A stretch of 56,230 nucleotides of DNA, taken from the NCBI RefSeq assembly GCF_900185715.1, contig NZ_FYAS01000017.1:1-56230 (forward strand), written 5' to 3'. The notes beneath the pieces are model-generated. The model had not been told where the DNA came from, did no database searches, and was given only the letters and a program-made list of their open reading frames with translations. Below, piece after piece: positions 18,802 to 28,574 of the stretch. Made by a program: the position numbers and the translations under genes. This DNA is from Allobosea sp. CS1GBMeth4. GTDB taxonomy: Bacteria; Pseudomonadota; Alphaproteobacteria; Rhizobiales; Beijerinckiaceae. Each line of letters opens with the position of its first letter. Positions within the stretch are counted from its first letter, which is position 1.

Positions 18802-19562
18802 GCCGCCCGGCTGCCCCTGCCCGGCCCAGGCTCCTGCTGCCGGCGGTGCTGACCGTCGTCGGCGTCGCCGTGCTCTGCGGCCTCGGCGCCTGGCAATGGC
18901 AGCGCATGGGCGAGAAGCGCGCCTTCATCAGCCGGCTGGAGACGCAGGCGCAGGGCCCGGCAGCGCCGCTGCCCCCGGCCGGCGAATGGCCGCGGCTCGA
19001 CCTTGCGGCGCTGGACCTCACCCGCTCCGCCGCCAGGGGCAGCTATCTCGACGGCATCGCCAGCGTGCGCACCACGATCGCCGCCGGGCCGCCCGGCTCG
19101 CGCCAGCTCTCCGGCTTCGGGCGCTGGGTCTTCCAGGGCTTCCGGCTCGAGGACGGCGCGACCATCCTCATCAATCGCGGCTTCGTGCCCGAGGACCGCT
19201 TCGCGACGGTCGCGCCGGCGAGCGGCCCGGCGACGGTCACGGGCTTCCTGCGCGCGCCGGAAGAGCGCGGCAGCTTCACGCCGGCCGACCTGCCGGGGAA
19301 ACGTGAATTCTACACGCGCGATCCGGCCGCCATCGCGGCGGCGCTCGGCATCGGGACGGTCGCGCCCTTCTATCTCGAGGCCGAGCGCCAGGGCGACGGG
19401 CTGACGCCGCCTGCCGGCGTCGACGCCAGGGAGCTCATCGCCCGCATCCCGGACAATCATCTCCAGTACGCCCTGACCTGGTGGGGGCTCGCGCTGACGC
19501 TGATCGGGGTGTTCGGAGCTTATGCCCGGCAGGCGCGCGCGAAACCGGCGCAGACGGAATGA
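18798..19562 (+). CDS. SURF1 family cytochrome oxidase biogenesis protein
   Basis: Heme a-binding assembly factor for aa3 oxidase. It has 254 residues with a membrane helix at each end and a periplasmic domain between. Family marks are GAWQWQRMGEK right after the first helix, GRWVFQGF, NRGFVPEDR, and the final helix ALTWWGLALTLIGVFGAY. I chose the GTG at 18798, which overlaps the DUF983 stop. The longer frame from 18714 lies inside DUF983 and is not plausible. It closes the cta cluster, before a palindromic repeat. Confidence 0.93.
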   Translation: MSRPAAPARPRLLLPAVLTVVGVAVLCGLGAWQWQRMGEKRAFISRLETQAQGPAAPLPPAGEWPRLDLAALDLTRSAARGSYLDGIASVRTTIAAGPPGSRQLSGFGRWVFQGFRLEDGATILINRGFVPEDRFATVAPASGPATVTGFLRAPEERGSFTPADLPGKREFYTRDPAAIAAALGIGTVAPFYLEAERQGDGLTPPAGVDARELIARIPDNHLQYALTWWGLALTLIGVFGAYARQARAKPAQTE

Positions 19563-19580
19563 AGCGCGTGCATACCCTCC

Positions 19581-19690
19581 AGCCCTCGTCCCGAGGGGCG
19601 CTCCGCCGGAGGGTGTCTCGCAGAAGGCTCCCGAAGCAGCCGGAGCCTCCTGCGAGACGCAAGCTGCGCCTGCTCCTCGGGACGAAGGCT
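19581..19690. repeat. Long nested inverted repeat between SURF1 and thrC
   Basis: Outer arms AGCCCTCGTCCCGAGG (19581-19596) and CCTCGGGACGAAGGCT (19675-19690) pair at 15 of 16 positions. Inner arms at 19615-19631 and 19642-19658 pair at 16 of 17 around a 10-base loop. The design resembles the abundant intergenic palindromic elements of rhizobial-type genomes. It differs in sequence from the repeat at 9530 and 26148. Confidence 0.75.
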
Positions 19691-19779
19691 GATGACGACC
19701 GGCCGGGTTGCGCAGCCGGGCTTTGCCCTCCTTTGCCAACAGGCCTATAGGATCAGCACGACATTCGAGAACAAGAACC

Positions 19780-21195
19780 GTGCTGCATATTTCGACCCGC
19801 GGCGAGGCGCCGTCGCTCTCCTTCGCCGATGCGCTGCTCGCCGGTCTCGCCCGTGACGGCGGCCTCTATCTGCCGCAAGCTCTGCCGCGCTTCGGCGCGC
19901 AGGAGATCGCCGGCTTCGCCGGCAAGCCCTATGCCGCGGTCGCGGAGCGCGTCGTCGGCGCGCTCGCCGATGGCGACATCGCGGCCGACGCGCTCAAGAC
20001 GATGATCGCCCAGGCCTATGCCACGTTCCGCCATCCGGCGGTCTGCCCGCTCGTCCAGCTCGGCGACAACCTGTTCTCGCTCGAGCTGTTCCATGGGCCG
20101 ACGCTCGCCTTCAAGGATGTGGCGATGCAGCTGCTCGGCCGGCTGATGGACCATGTGCTGGCGCAGCGCGGCGAGCGCGCCACCATCGTCGGCGCGACGT
20201 CCGGCGACACGGGCGGCGCCGCGATCGACGCCTTCAAGGGGCTGGAGCGCGTCGACGTCTTCATCCTCTACCCGCATGGCCGCGTCTCCGACGTGCAGCG
20301 CCGGCAGATGACGACGACCCGGGCCGACAATGTCCACGCCATCGCGATCGAGGGCACCTTCGACGACTGCCAGAACCTGGTGAAGGCGCTGTTCAACCAC
20401 CACGCCTTCCGCGACGAGCTTCGCCTGTCCGGCGTCAACTCGATCAACTGGGCGCGGATCGCGGCGCAGGTCGTCTATTACTTCACCGCGGCGGTCGCGC
20501 TCGGCGGGCCGCACCGGCCGGTCTCCTTCGCGGTTCCGACCGGCAATTTCGGCGACATCCTCGCCGGCTGGGTCGCCAAGCGGATGGGGCTGCCGATCGG
20601 CCGCCTGGTGATCGGCACGAACAGCAACGACATCCTGGCGCGCACGCTCGACACCGGCGTCTACGAGATGCGCGGCGTCGCCGCGACGACCTCGCCTTCG
20701 ATGGATATCCAGATCTCCTCGAATTTCGAGCGCCTGCTGTTCGAGGCGCATGGCCGCGACGGCGCAGCGGTGCGCCGGCTGATGCAGTCGCTGGCTCAGT
20801 CCGGCCGCTTCGAGATCGGACCGGAACCGCTCGCCCGCATCCGCGCCGATTTCGACGCCGTCGCGCAGGACGAGGCCTCGATCGCGGCCGAGATCGGCAC
20901 GACCTGGCGGGAGGCCGGCTATCTGCTCGATCCGCACAGCGCAGTCGGCGTCGCAGCCGCCCGCAAGGCGCTGCAGGCCGACCCGGCGACGCCGGTGATC
21001 GCGCTCGGCACCGCCCACCCGGCCAAGTTCCCGGCCGCCGTCGCCGCCGCGAGCGGCGTCACCCCCGCCCTGCCCGCCCATCTCTCCGACCTGATGGAGC
21101 GCGAGGAGCGCTCCAGCCTGCTGCCGAACGATCAGGGCCGGCTGGAACGCTTCATCGCCGAGCGAGCCCGGGCCGTCAGGAGCGTGGCGGCATGA
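19780..21195 (+). CDS. thrC: Threonine synthase
   Basis: PLP enzyme that converts O-phosphohomoserine to threonine, the step after ThrB (encoded at 33984-34949). It has 471 residues. Typical features are the N-terminal HISTRGEAPSLSFADALL, the PLP lysine in HGPTLAFKDVAMQ, and GATSGDTGGAAI. I chose a GTG start at 19780 because the family begins at this point. The upstream 24 codons run through the repeat region. The stop overlaps the next gene as ATGA. Confidence 0.95.
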   Translation: MLHISTRGEAPSLSFADALLAGLARDGGLYLPQALPRFGAQEIAGFAGKPYAAVAERVVGALADGDIAADALKTMIAQAYATFRHPAVCPLVQLGDNLFSLELFHGPTLAFKDVAMQLLGRLMDHVLAQRGERATIVGATSGDTGGAAIDAFKGLERVDVFILYPHGRVSDVQRRQMTTTRADNVHAIAIEGTFDDCQNLVKALFNHHAFRDELRLSGVNSINWARIAAQVVYYFTAAVALGGPHRPVSFAVPTGNFGDILAGWVAKRMGLPIGRLVIGTNSNDILARTLDTGVYEMRGVAATTSPSMDIQISSNFERLLFEAHGRDGAAVRRLMQSLAQSGRFEIGPEPLARIRADFDAVAQDEASIAAEIGTTWREAGYLLDPHSAVGVAAARKALQADPATPVIALGTAHPAKFPAAVAAASGVTPALPAHLSDLMEREERSSLLPNDQGRLERFIAERARAVRSVAA

Positions 21196-22535
21196 GCCCG
21201 GCCAAGACGCTCAAGTCCAAGGCGGAGAAGCTCGCCAGGCCGGGCGAGCCCGGTCACGATCCGGCCGTCAGCCTGACGACGCTGCCGTCGGGGCTGCGCA
21301 TCGTCTCCGAGCGCATGGCCCATGCCTCGACCGTCTCGCTCGGCATCTGGATCGGCGCTGGGGCGCGCGACGAGCTGCCGCACGAGCACGGCCTTGCCCA
21401 TCTGCTCGAGCACATGGCCTTCAAGGGCACCACCCGGCGCACGGCGCTCCAGATCGCCGAGGAGATCGAGAGCGTCGGCGGCGATCTCAATGCCGCGACG
21501 TCGGTCGAATACACCTGCTACACCGCCCGCGTGCTCGGCCAGGACCTGCCGCTCGCCGTCGACATCCTCGCCGACATCCTGACGCAACCGGCCCTCAGCG
21601 AGGAGGAGCTGGCGCGCGAGAAGGGCGTGATCCTGCAGGAGATCGGCGCCGTGCAGGATACGCCGGACGATCTGGTCTATGACCGCTTCCTGCAGGCCGC
21701 TTTCCCGGAGCAGCCGCTCGGCCGGCCGATCCTCGGCACGGCGGAGACGGTGAAGAGCTTCACGCCCGAGGCGATCCGCGCCTATCTGAGCCGGCACTAC
21801 CATGCCGGCAACATGGTGCTGGCGGCCGCGGGGGCGGTCGACCATGACGAACTCGTCGCGCTGGCGCAGGCCGCGCTCGCCGACCTGCCGGCGCAACCTG
21901 AGACGGTTCCCGCCGTACGCACGCAGGCGCTCTACCATGGCGGCGAGGCCCGCATCGACGGCGACGAGGAGCAGGTCCACGTCGTACTCGGCTTCCCCGG
22001 CAAGCCCTTCACCCATGGCGCGCATTATCCGCTGCAGATCTTCTCGGCCGTGCTCGGCGGCGGCCTGTCCTCGCGCCTGTTCCAGGAGGTGCGCGAGCGC
22101 CGCGGCCTCGCCTATGCGATCGACGCCTTCCACTGGCCCTTCTCGGATTGCGGCGTCTTCGGGATCAGCGCCGGCACAGCTCCTGAGGATGTCGGCGAGC
22201 TGGTCGGGGTCGCCTTCGACTGCCTGCGGCAGGCGGCGCAGGACGTCAGCGAGACGGAGGTCGCGCGGGCACGGGCCCAGATGAAGGTCGGCCTGCTCGC
22301 CTCCCTGGAGAGCCCCGGCGGCAAGCTCGAGCAGATGGCGCGGCAGGTGCTGGTCTTCGGCCGGGCAATTCCGCGCGAAGAGCTGGCGCGGCGGCTCGAT
22401 GCGGTCAGCCTCGCCGATGTCCGCTCCGCCGGACGGGCCCTGCTCGACGGCGTCGTCACGGTCGCCGCCGTCGGCGCCCTCGACGACCTGGCGCCGGTCA
22501 CGGCCCTGCGCGCGCAGCTGACGCAGGCAGCCTGA
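21192..22535 (+). CDS. M16 family zinc metallopeptidase (processing-peptidase type)
   Basis: Inverzincin peptidase related to the mitochondrial processing peptidase beta subunit. It has 447 residues. The zinc/catalytic motif is HLLEH (H70, E73, H74), with the distal ligand E150 in the expected position 76 residues on. The N-terminal M16 domain is about 25-190, the inactive second domain about 190-440, with the [18 protein letters not shown] segment in the second half. It is translationally coupled to thrC (ATGA overlap), an arrangement common in this order. Substrate unknown. Confidence 0.93.
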   Translation: MSPAKTLKSKAEKLARPGEPGHDPAVSLTTLPSGLRIVSERMAHASTVSLGIWIGAGARDELPHEHGLAHLLEHMAFKGTTRRTALQIAEEIESVGGDLNAATSVEYTCYTARVLGQDLPLAVDILADILTQPALSEEELAREKGVILQEIGAVQDTPDDLVYDRFLQAAFPEQPLGRPILGTAETVKSFTPEAIRAYLSRHYHAGNMVLAAAGAVDHDELVALAQAALADLPAQPETVPAVRTQALYHGGEARIDGDEEQVHVVLGFPGKPFTHGAHYPLQIFSAVLGGGLSSRLFQEVRERRGLAYAIDAFHWPFSDCGVFGISAGTAPEDVGELVGVAFDCLRQAAQDVSETEVARARAQMKVGLLASLESPGGKLEQMARQVLVFGRAIPREELARRLDAVSLADVRSAGRALLDGVVTVAAVGALDDLAPVTALRAQLTQAA

Positions 22536-22540
22536 CCGCC

Positions 22541-23152
22541 ATGGCGCTCTTCCGCTTCGCCACCGATCCGCCGGCGCGGCCGCTGATCAGGACGCGGAAC
22601 CTGGTCCTGCGCGCCCCGCTCGCCGGCGACTATGCGGCCTGGGCGAGCCTGCGGATGGAAAGCCGGGATTTCCTCACGCCGTGGGAGCCCGTCTGGAGCG
22701 AGGACGACCTGACCCGGACCTCCTTCCGCCTGCGGGTCAAGCGCGCCGCCCGCGAGATCGCGACGGACGAGGCCTATTCACTGTTCGTCCTCGATGCCCG
22801 CAGCGAAACCCTGCTCGGAGGGCTGACGCTCGGCCTCGTCCGGCGCGGCGTCGCCCAGGCCTGCACGCTCGGCTACTGGATGGGCCAGCGCCATGCCGGC
22901 AAAGGCCACATGACGGAAGCGGTGCGCGGCGCGCTCGACTTCGCCTTCTCCGAACTCGCCTTGCATCGCGTCGAAGCCGCCTGCCTGCCGCACAACGAGC
23001 CGTCGCGACGGCTTCTGGAACGCGTCGGCTTCAGGCGCGAAGGCGAGGCGCGCGGCTATCTGCGCATCAACGGCGTCTGGGCCGATCATCTGCTCTACGG
23101 CATCCTGGCCTCCGAGCTGCGCCGCGCGCCCGAAGCCGATCGCAAGCCGTGA
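22541..23152 (+). CDS. RimJ/RimL-type GNAT N-acetyltransferase
   Basis: A 203-residue acetyltransferase of the RimJ/RimL class, which acetylates alpha-amino groups of ribosomal or other proteins. Acetyl-CoA binding is suggested by [18 protein letters not shown], and the following [28 protein letters not shown] is the usual family segment. It starts 5 bases after the M16 stop. Its own stop overlaps the GTG of the EAL gene. The exact substrate cannot be read from sequence. Confidence 0.85.
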   Translation: MALFRFATDPPARPLIRTRNLVLRAPLAGDYAAWASLRMESRDFLTPWEPVWSEDDLTRTSFRLRVKRAAREIATDEAYSLFVLDARSETLLGGLTLGLVRRGVAQACTLGYWMGQRHAGKGHMTEAVRGALDFAFSELALHRVEAACLPHNEPSRRLLERVGFRREGEARGYLRINGVWADHLLYGILASELRRAPEADRKP

Positions 23153-26139
23153 ACGGGGCGGCCCTGCCTTGCCCTCGCCACGTCCCGCCGATACCACTGA
23201 CCGTCACGCCTGAAGAGCCCTCCGCAGAGCCCGCCTTGCCATCGACATTCCGCTTCTTCCGGTCCGGCATCGCCGTTTTCGGCCTCCTGCTGGCGCTGCT
23301 CACGCTGGTGCGGCCGGCACTCGCGGTCGAAGCGCAGCGCGTGCCGCTCGACGTGCCGGTGCTCGACCTGACGGACGTGGTCGAGCGCAACAAATCCGAT
23401 GGCGACGTCATCCAGATCTCGACCGCGCCCGGCGCCGACGGCATCGTCCGGCGCATCGCCGTCAGGGCGCGCGAATCCGGGGCGCGGCCGGACTGGATCG
23501 TGTTCGCGCTGACCAATGATTCCGACGAGCAGATCGACCGGCTGCTGGTCGCGCCCTTCCACCGGCTGATCGGCTCCGGCGTGATCTGGCCCGACCTCGG
23601 CGACCGCCGCATCGAGGCGATCACGGCGAGCCAGGGTCTCCGGCCGGAGCGCGAGGACGCGACCGACGCCGATATCTTCCAGATCACGCTCGACCCCGGC
23701 ACCACCGTAACCTTCGTGGCCGAGCTCAAATCGCCGAACCTGCCGCAGCTCTATCTGTTCGAGCCGGAGGCCTACCGCCAGAAGACGAACGGGCTGACGC
23801 TCTACAAGGGCATCATCATCGGCATCGCCGGCCTGCTGGCGCTGTTCCTGACCATCATCTTCGTGGTCAAGGGCGCGGTGATCTTCCCCGCCGCGGCGGC
23901 GCTGGCCTGGGCGGTCCTGGCCTATGCCGGGCTGGATTTCGGCTTCTTCCAGCGCATCTTCCCGCTGACGCCGGCGATCGAGCGGATCTACCGCGCCGGC
24001 GCCGAGGTGGTGCTGGCGGCGACGCTGCTGGTCTTCCTGTTCGCCTATCTCAACCTGTCGCGCTGGCATGTGCGCTACAGCCACATCACCTTCATCTGGA
24101 TTCTCGGCCTCGCCGGCCTGGTCGGCCTCGCCGTGTTCGACGCGCCGATGGCTGCCGGTATCGCGCGCATCTCGATCGCGGCCGTCGCGGCCATCGGCTT
24201 CGTGCTGATCCTGCACCTCGCCACCCATGGCTACGAGCGGGCGGTGATGCTGATCCCGACCTGGTTCCTGCTGCTGGTCTGGGTGACCGCGGCGGGCTTC
24301 ACCGTGGTCGGCCAGGTCACGCGCGACCTCGTGCCGCCGGCGCTGATCGGCGGCCTCGTGCTGATCGTGCTGCTGATCGGCTTCACGGTGGTGCAGCACG
24401 CCTTCGCCGGCGGCGCGCTGGCGCAGGGGCTGGTCTCCGATACCGAGCGGCGGGCGCTGGCACTGTCCGGCTCCGGCGACCTCGTCTTCGACTGGGACGT
24501 CTCGGCCGACAAGATCTTCATCTCGCCGCAGACCGAGACGCTGCTCGGCCTGCCGAAGGGCGCGCTCGAAGGGTCGGCCGCGCGCTGGCTGGAGCACATG
24601 CACGTCGCCGACCGCGATCGCTATCGCGTCTCGCTCGATGCGGTGATCGAGCAGCGCCGCGGCAAACTGCAGCTGGATTTCCGCCTGCGCGCCGCCAATG
24701 GCGCCTATCACTGGTTCAGCCTGAAGGCGCGGCCGGTGATCGGCTCGGACGGCGAGGTCATCCGCGTCATCGGCACCCTCGCCGACGTCACCGAGCAGCG
24801 CACGGCGCAGGAGCGCATGCTGCACGACGCGGTGCACGACAACCTGACCGGGCTGCCCAACCGCGAACTGTTCCAGGACAGGCTCACCGCGGTGTTCGGC
24901 TTCAGTCGCGCCGACGACGCCATCCGCCCGACCGTGATCGTCATCGACATCGACCGCTTCAAGCAGGTCAACGAATCCGTCGGCTTCTCGGCCGGCGACT
25001 CGATCCTGCTGACGCTGGCGCGGCGCCTCGGCCGGCTTCTGCGCAGCCAGGACACGCTGGCCCGGATCGGCGGCGACATCTTCGCGATGATCCTGGTCTC
25101 GGAAAGCGACCCCGAACGCATCCTGGCCCTGGCCGAGCTGATCCGCCGCGCCGTCTCGACCCCCATCACCTTCGCCGAGCGCGAGATCGTGCTGACCCCC
25201 TCGATCGGCCTCGCCCTCTTCGACGGCACGCCGACGGCGCGCAAGGACGACGCGCTGAAGAATGCCGAGCTCGCCATGGCGCACGCCAAGAACCAGGGCG
25301 GCAACCTGGTCGAGGTCTTCGTCCCGGCGATGCGCAGCGACCGCAACGACCGGCTGGCGCTCGAAAGCGACCTGCGCCGTGCGATCGAGCGCGGCGAAAT
25401 CCAGGTGATGTACCAGCCGATCGTCAGGCTGGAGGACCGGACGATCGCCGGCTTCGAGGCGCTGATGCGCTGGGACCATCCACGCGAGGGCCGGCTGCTG
25501 CCGCAGGATTTCATCGCCATCGCCGAGGAGACCGGGCTGATCGTCGATCTCGGCGTCTATGTGATGGACCGCACCGCGCGCGAGCTCGCGGCCTGGCAGG
25601 CCGCGCTCGAGGTCGAGCCGCCGATCTTCGCCAGCGTCAACGTCTCCAGCCGCCAGCTGCTGCGTCACGACCTCCTGCGCGACGTCAAGGCCGTGCTGGC
25701 GCGCCGGCGCGTGCTGCCCGGCACGCTCAAGCTCGAGATCACCGAGAGCCTGGTGATGGAGAACCCCGAATATGCGGCGCAGATGCTGGCGCGCATCCGC
25801 GACCTCGGCGCGGGCCTGTCGCTCGACGATTTCGGCACCGGCTATTCCTCGCTGTCCTATCTGCAGCGCTTCCCCTTCGACACGATCAAGATCGACCAGA
25901 GCTTCGTGCGCCAGATGGGCAACGGCAAGCCGCCGGTGATCCTGCGCTCGATCGTCCAGCTCGCCGCCGATCTGCGGATGGACGTGGTCGCCGAAGGTGC
26001 CGAAACCGAATCGGACGCGATCGAGCTCTATCAGCTCGGCTGCCAGTACGCGCAGGGCTATACCTTCGGCCAGCCGATGACGGCCGCGGAAGCGCGGCGC
26101 CTGGTCGGCGCGTCGAGCACGTCCTTCGAGCCGGCGTAA
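23149..26139 (+). CDS. Membrane c-di-GMP phosphodiesterase with PAS, degenerate GGDEF and EAL domains
   Basis: A large signalling protein, 996 residues from the GTG at 23149. In order: a signal-like hydrophobic segment (about 45-65), a periplasmic region, seven or so membrane helices (about 215-435), a PAS domain (about 445-560), a GGDEF domain (about 565-725) and an EAL domain (about 735-985). The GGDEF signature is GGDIF (641-645), so cyclase activity is unlikely. The EAL motif is intact (FEALMRW, E770), as are [21 protein letters not shown] and the final QGY, so c-di-GMP hydrolysis is likely. The start is uncertain: the GTG overlaps the preceding stop, while other starts nearer the hydrophobic segment are possible. 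Confidence 0.88.
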   Translation: MNGAALPCPRHVPPIPLTVTPEEPSAEPALPSTFRFFRSGIAVFGLLLALLTLVRPALAVEAQRVPLDVPVLDLTDVVERNKSDGDVIQISTAPGADGIVRRIAVRARESGARPDWIVFALTNDSDEQIDRLLVAPFHRLIGSGVIWPDLGDRRIEAITASQGLRPEREDATDADIFQITLDPGTTVTFVAELKSPNLPQLYLFEPEAYRQKTNGLTLYKGIIIGIAGLLALFLTIIFVVKGAVIFPAAAALAWAVLAYAGLDFGFFQRIFPLTPAIERIYRAGAEVVLAATLLVFLFAYLNLSRWHVRYSHITFIWILGLAGLVGLAVFDAPMAAGIARISIAAVAAIGFVLILHLATHGYERAVMLIPTWFLLLVWVTAAGFTVVGQVTRDLVPPALIGGLVLIVLLIGFTVVQHAFAGGALAQGLVSDTERRALALSGSGDLVFDWDVSADKIFISPQTETLLGLPKGALEGSAARWLEHMHVADRDRYRVSLDAVIEQRRGKLQLDFRLRAANGAYHWFSLKARPVIGSDGEVIRVIGTLADVTEQRTAQERMLHDAVHDNLTGLPNRELFQDRLTAVFGFSRADDAIRPTVIVIDIDRFKQVNESVGFSAGDSILLTLARRLGRLLRSQDTLARIGGDIFAMILVSESDPERILALAELIRRAVSTPITFAEREIVLTPSIGLALFDGTPTARKDDALKNAELAMAHAKNQGGNLVEVFVPAMRSDRNDRLALESDLRRAIERGEIQVMYQPIVRLEDRTIAGFEALMRWDHPREGRLLPQDFIAIAEETGLIVDLGVYVMDRTARELAAWQAALEVEPPIFASVNVSSRQLLRHDLLRDVKAVLARRRVLPGTLKLEITESLVMENPEYAAQMLARIRDLGAGLSLDDFGTGYSSLSYLQRFPFDTIKIDQSFVRQMGNGKPPVILRSIVQLAADLRMDVVAEGAETESDAIELYQLGCQYAQGYTFGQPMTAAEARRLVGASSTSFEPA

Positions 26140-26147
26140 CCACCTGG

Positions 26148-26250
26148 CGTCATTCTCGGGCGGAGCGAAGCGCAATCCGAGAATCTCGTGACGAGAGGGC
26201 GCCTTTGGGAGTTTCGTCCGGCCTGAGATGCTCGGGTCGAGCCCGAGCAT
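26148..26250. repeat. Bipartite palindromic intergenic repeat, copy 2
   Basis: The same family as 9530-9616 but inverted and with a longer middle. Module B has arms ATTCTCGG/CCGAGAAT (26152-26159, 26177-26184). Module A has arms ATGCTCGGG/CCCGAGCAT (26228-26236, 26242-26250). It lies between the convergent EAL and yqgE genes. Confidence 0.75.
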
Positions 26251-26270
26251 GGCGAGTTTGGAACGCCTCT

Positions 26271-26882
26271 TCAGGCGTGCCCGGCATCCTTGGACAGGAA
26301 GGCGGGATCGATGCCGAGCTTGCTGAGCGCACGGGCATATTTGGTGTCGAGCGCGTCGTCGAAGAGCAGCGCATGGTCGGCGGCGCAGTGCAGCCAGCCA
26401 TTCGACTGGATCTCCGCCTCGAGCTGCCCTGCCCCCCAGCCGGCATAGCCGAGCGCCAGCACCGCATTCTCCGGCCCGCTGCCGACGGCGATGGCACGCA
26501 GGATGTCGAGCGTCGCGGTCAGGCAGATGCCGTCGTCGATCGGCAGCGTCGCCGATTCCAGGAAGAAGTCGGCGCTGTGCAGGACGAAGCCGCGCTTGGT
26601 CTCGACCGGGCCGCCGCGCAGCACCTTGACCTTCTCGACCTGGCTGGGCAGGCGGATCGCCTGGTCGGGCGGAATCACGTCGAGCTGCACGAGCAGCTCG
26701 GGAAAGCGCGTGTCGGCGGCCGGCTTGTTGACGATGATGCCCATCGCCCCGTCCTCGGAATGCGCGCAGAGATAGACCACGCTGCGGGCGAAGCGCGGAT
26801 CGCTCATGCCCGGCATGGCGATGAGGCACTGCCCGTCGAGATAGCTGCGGCCGCTGATGCGCTGGTTCGATCCGAGATTCAT
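26271..26882 (-). CDS. YqgE/AlgH family protein (UPF0301)
   Basis: A 203-residue soluble protein of the YqgE/AlgH family, function not established. Family marks are [20 protein letters not shown] near the N-terminus, [16 protein letters not shown], and the C-terminal [14 protein letters not shown] and [11 protein letters not shown] segments. It stands alone, divergent from the DsbD-like gene and convergent with the EAL gene. Confidence 0.92.
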   Translation of the reverse strand: MNLGSNQRISGRSYLDGQCLIAMPGMSDPRFARSVVYLCAHSEDGAMGIIVNKPAADTRFPELLVQLDVIPPDQAIRLPSQVEKVKVLRGGPVETKRGFVLHSADFFLESATLPIDDGICLTATLDILRAIAVGSGPENAVLALGYAGWGAGQLEAEIQSNGWLHCAADHALLFDDALDTKYARALSKLGIDPAFLSKDAGHA

Positions 26883-27098
26883 GAGAGCATGCTAGAGCAT
26901 GTTCGGCGCAGGTGGGAACCTCTTTGAGCCCGGGCGCCCGCCATGCCCCCTCGCCGGCCTTTGCGCCGGCTCGGAAGGCCTCGCTTTCCCGCCGCAATGC
27001 CGGGGCAAGGTCGGTGCCGCCCGCGCTCTCGCAATCCTGAAACCGCCGCCTCGACGCCTTCCTCGCAAATCCAGACAAGATCGCCTACATCAGAACCC

Positions 27099-27938
27099 GT
27101 GAAAACCGTTACGGCTCTTACCCTTCTCGCCGCGCTGGCGCTCGGCTCTCCGGCTTCCGCGCAGGATGCCGCGGTTTCGCCGTGGTCCAAGGCCGCCTAT
27201 TCGTCGATGCGCCTGATCGCCGGCGCCACCGCCCCGTCGGGCAAGCAGCGCATCGGCGTCGAGATCGCGATGACGCCGGGCTTCAAGACCTATTGGCGCA
27301 GCCCAGGCGATGCGGGGGTGCCGCCTGTCTTCGACTGGAGCGGCTCGGAGAATGTCGGCGGGCTGGACGTGCGCTGGCCGACGCCGGAACGCTTCGAGGA
27401 CGGAGCCGGCTCCGGCATCGGCTATGTCGGCGAGGTGGTGATTCCGGTCTCGGTCCAGCCGGTCGATCCGACGCGGCCGGTCACCGTGGTGCTGAAGCTC
27501 GACTATGCCGTCTGCGACAAGATCTGCGTTCCGGCGAAGGGCGAGGCACGGCTCTGGCTCAAGCCCGGCGTGACCTCGGTAAGCTCGCCACGGCTCGAGC
27601 AGTTCGAGGCGCTGATCCCGCACCAGGTCAAGCCCGGCGCGGCCAGCGATCGCCTGGCGATCCTCGACGTGACCCATAGCGAGGCCGCGTTGCGGCTGAC
27701 GCTGAAGGCGCCCGAGGGCGGCGCGATCCACGACCTCTTCGTCGAGGGCGCCGGAATGTGGTCCTTCGGACGGCCGATGCTGGCGGCACAGCCCGATGGC
27801 ACGGTGGTGGCGAAGCTCAAGATCGTCGAGCGCCCCAAGGGAGCGAGCGGCCCCGCTCCCTTCATCGTGACCGTGCGCGGCAAGCCGCAATCGGTCGAAG
27901 CGCGGCTCGAACTCGACATCGGCTCCGCGAAGCCGTAA
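27099..27938 (+). CDS. Periplasmic DsbD-like (DsbD alpha-domain family) protein
   Basis: A 279-residue exported protein with a signal peptide (about 1-21, ending SPASA) and a domain resembling the N-terminal, substrate-facing domain of thiol:disulfide reductase DsbD. Seen are FKTYWRSPGDAGVPP and a cysteine pair C139/C143 in DYAVCDKICVP, the expected redox pair. It lacks the membrane and thioredoxin domains of full DsbD, so it would need a separate electron donor. I chose a GTG start at 27099 from the signal peptide; the upstream frame is not protein-like. It is followed 42 bases later by a peroxiredoxin, so a thiol redox theme is likely. Confidence 0.8.
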   Translation: MKTVTALTLLAALALGSPASAQDAAVSPWSKAAYSSMRLIAGATAPSGKQRIGVEIAMTPGFKTYWRSPGDAGVPPVFDWSGSENVGGLDVRWPTPERFEDGAGSGIGYVGEVVIPVSVQPVDPTRPVTVVLKLDYAVCDKICVPAKGEARLWLKPGVTSVSSPRLEQFEALIPHQVKPGAASDRLAILDVTHSEAALRLTLKAPEGGAIHDLFVEGAGMWSFGRPMLAAQPDGTVVAKLKIVERPKGASGPAPFIVTVRGKPQSVEARLELDIGSAKP

Positions 27939-27980
27939 CCCTGCCGGCCGGGCGGCGACGCCGCGAGCAGGAGAGGTTCC

Positions 27981-28466
27981 ATGGCGATCAAGGTCGGTGA
28001 CAAGCTTCCGCAGGCGACGTTTCGCGTGATGACGGCCGACGGGCCGGTGGCCAAGACCACGGACGAATTGTTCAGGGGCCGCAAGGTCGTGCTCTTCGCC
28101 GTGCCGGGCGCCTTCACGCCGACCTGCCACAAGAACCATCTGCCGGGCTATGTAAGCAAGGCGGCCGAGATCAAGGCCAAGGGCGTCGAGGAGATCTTCG
28201 TCACCGGCGTCAACGACGTCTTCGTCATGGACGCCTGGTCGAAGGCCACCGGCGGGGCCGGCGTGATCACCTTCCTCTCGGACGGCAACGCCGATTTCGC
28301 CAAGGAGATCGGCCTGTCGATGGACGGCTCCGGCTTCGGCCTCGGCACCCGCTCGCAGCGCTATTCGATGGTCGTCGAGGACGGCGTGGTGACCGCCCTC
28401 AACGTCGAGGATGCGCCGGGCAAGACCGAAATCTCCGGCGCCGAGGCGATGCTGAACCAGCTCTGA
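27981..28466 (+). CDS. Peroxiredoxin, Prx5 type
   Basis: Thiol peroxidase that reduces hydrogen and alkyl peroxides. It has 161 residues, with the peroxidatic cysteine C49 in the Prx5 motif PGAFTPTCHKNHLPGY and the later GVNDVFVMDAW and GLGTRSQRYSMVVEDG segments. AGGAGAGG lies just before the ATG. It follows the DsbD-like gene and ends at a strong terminator. Confidence 0.95.
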   Translation: MAIKVGDKLPQATFRVMTADGPVAKTTDELFRGRKVVLFAVPGAFTPTCHKNHLPGYVSKAAEIKAKGVEEIFVTGVNDVFVMDAWSKATGGAGVITFLSDGNADFAKEIGLSMDGSGFGLGTRSQRYSMVVEDGVVTALNVEDAPGKTEISGAEAMLNQL

Positions 28467-28484
28467 GACGGGAGCCGAAACAGG

Positions 28485-28518
28485 AGCCCGCGCCGGCCAG
28501 GAGCCGCGCGGGCTTTTT
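28485..28518 (+). terminator. Rho-independent terminator after the peroxiredoxin gene
   Basis: Perfect 9-base arms AGCCCGCGC (28485-28493) and GCGCGGGCT (28506-28514) followed by a T-run. Confidence 0.85.
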
Positions 28519-28574
28519 CATCGGCGCCCGGCCGCGAGCCTCAGGCGCGCTGCGGGAAGACCCGAAGAGCGCCC

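Noticed and set aside
22681..23148. N-terminal extension of the EAL protein
   Set aside because: This part overlaps the acetyltransferase gene in another frame and is Arg-rich noise; the GTG at 23149 is better.
23095..27078. Open minus-strand frame of 1,327 codons
   Set aside because: It runs antisense to the acetyltransferase, EAL and yqgE regions; its translation is Asp/Arg/Gln/His-rich and family-less, typical for the complement of high-GC coding DNA.
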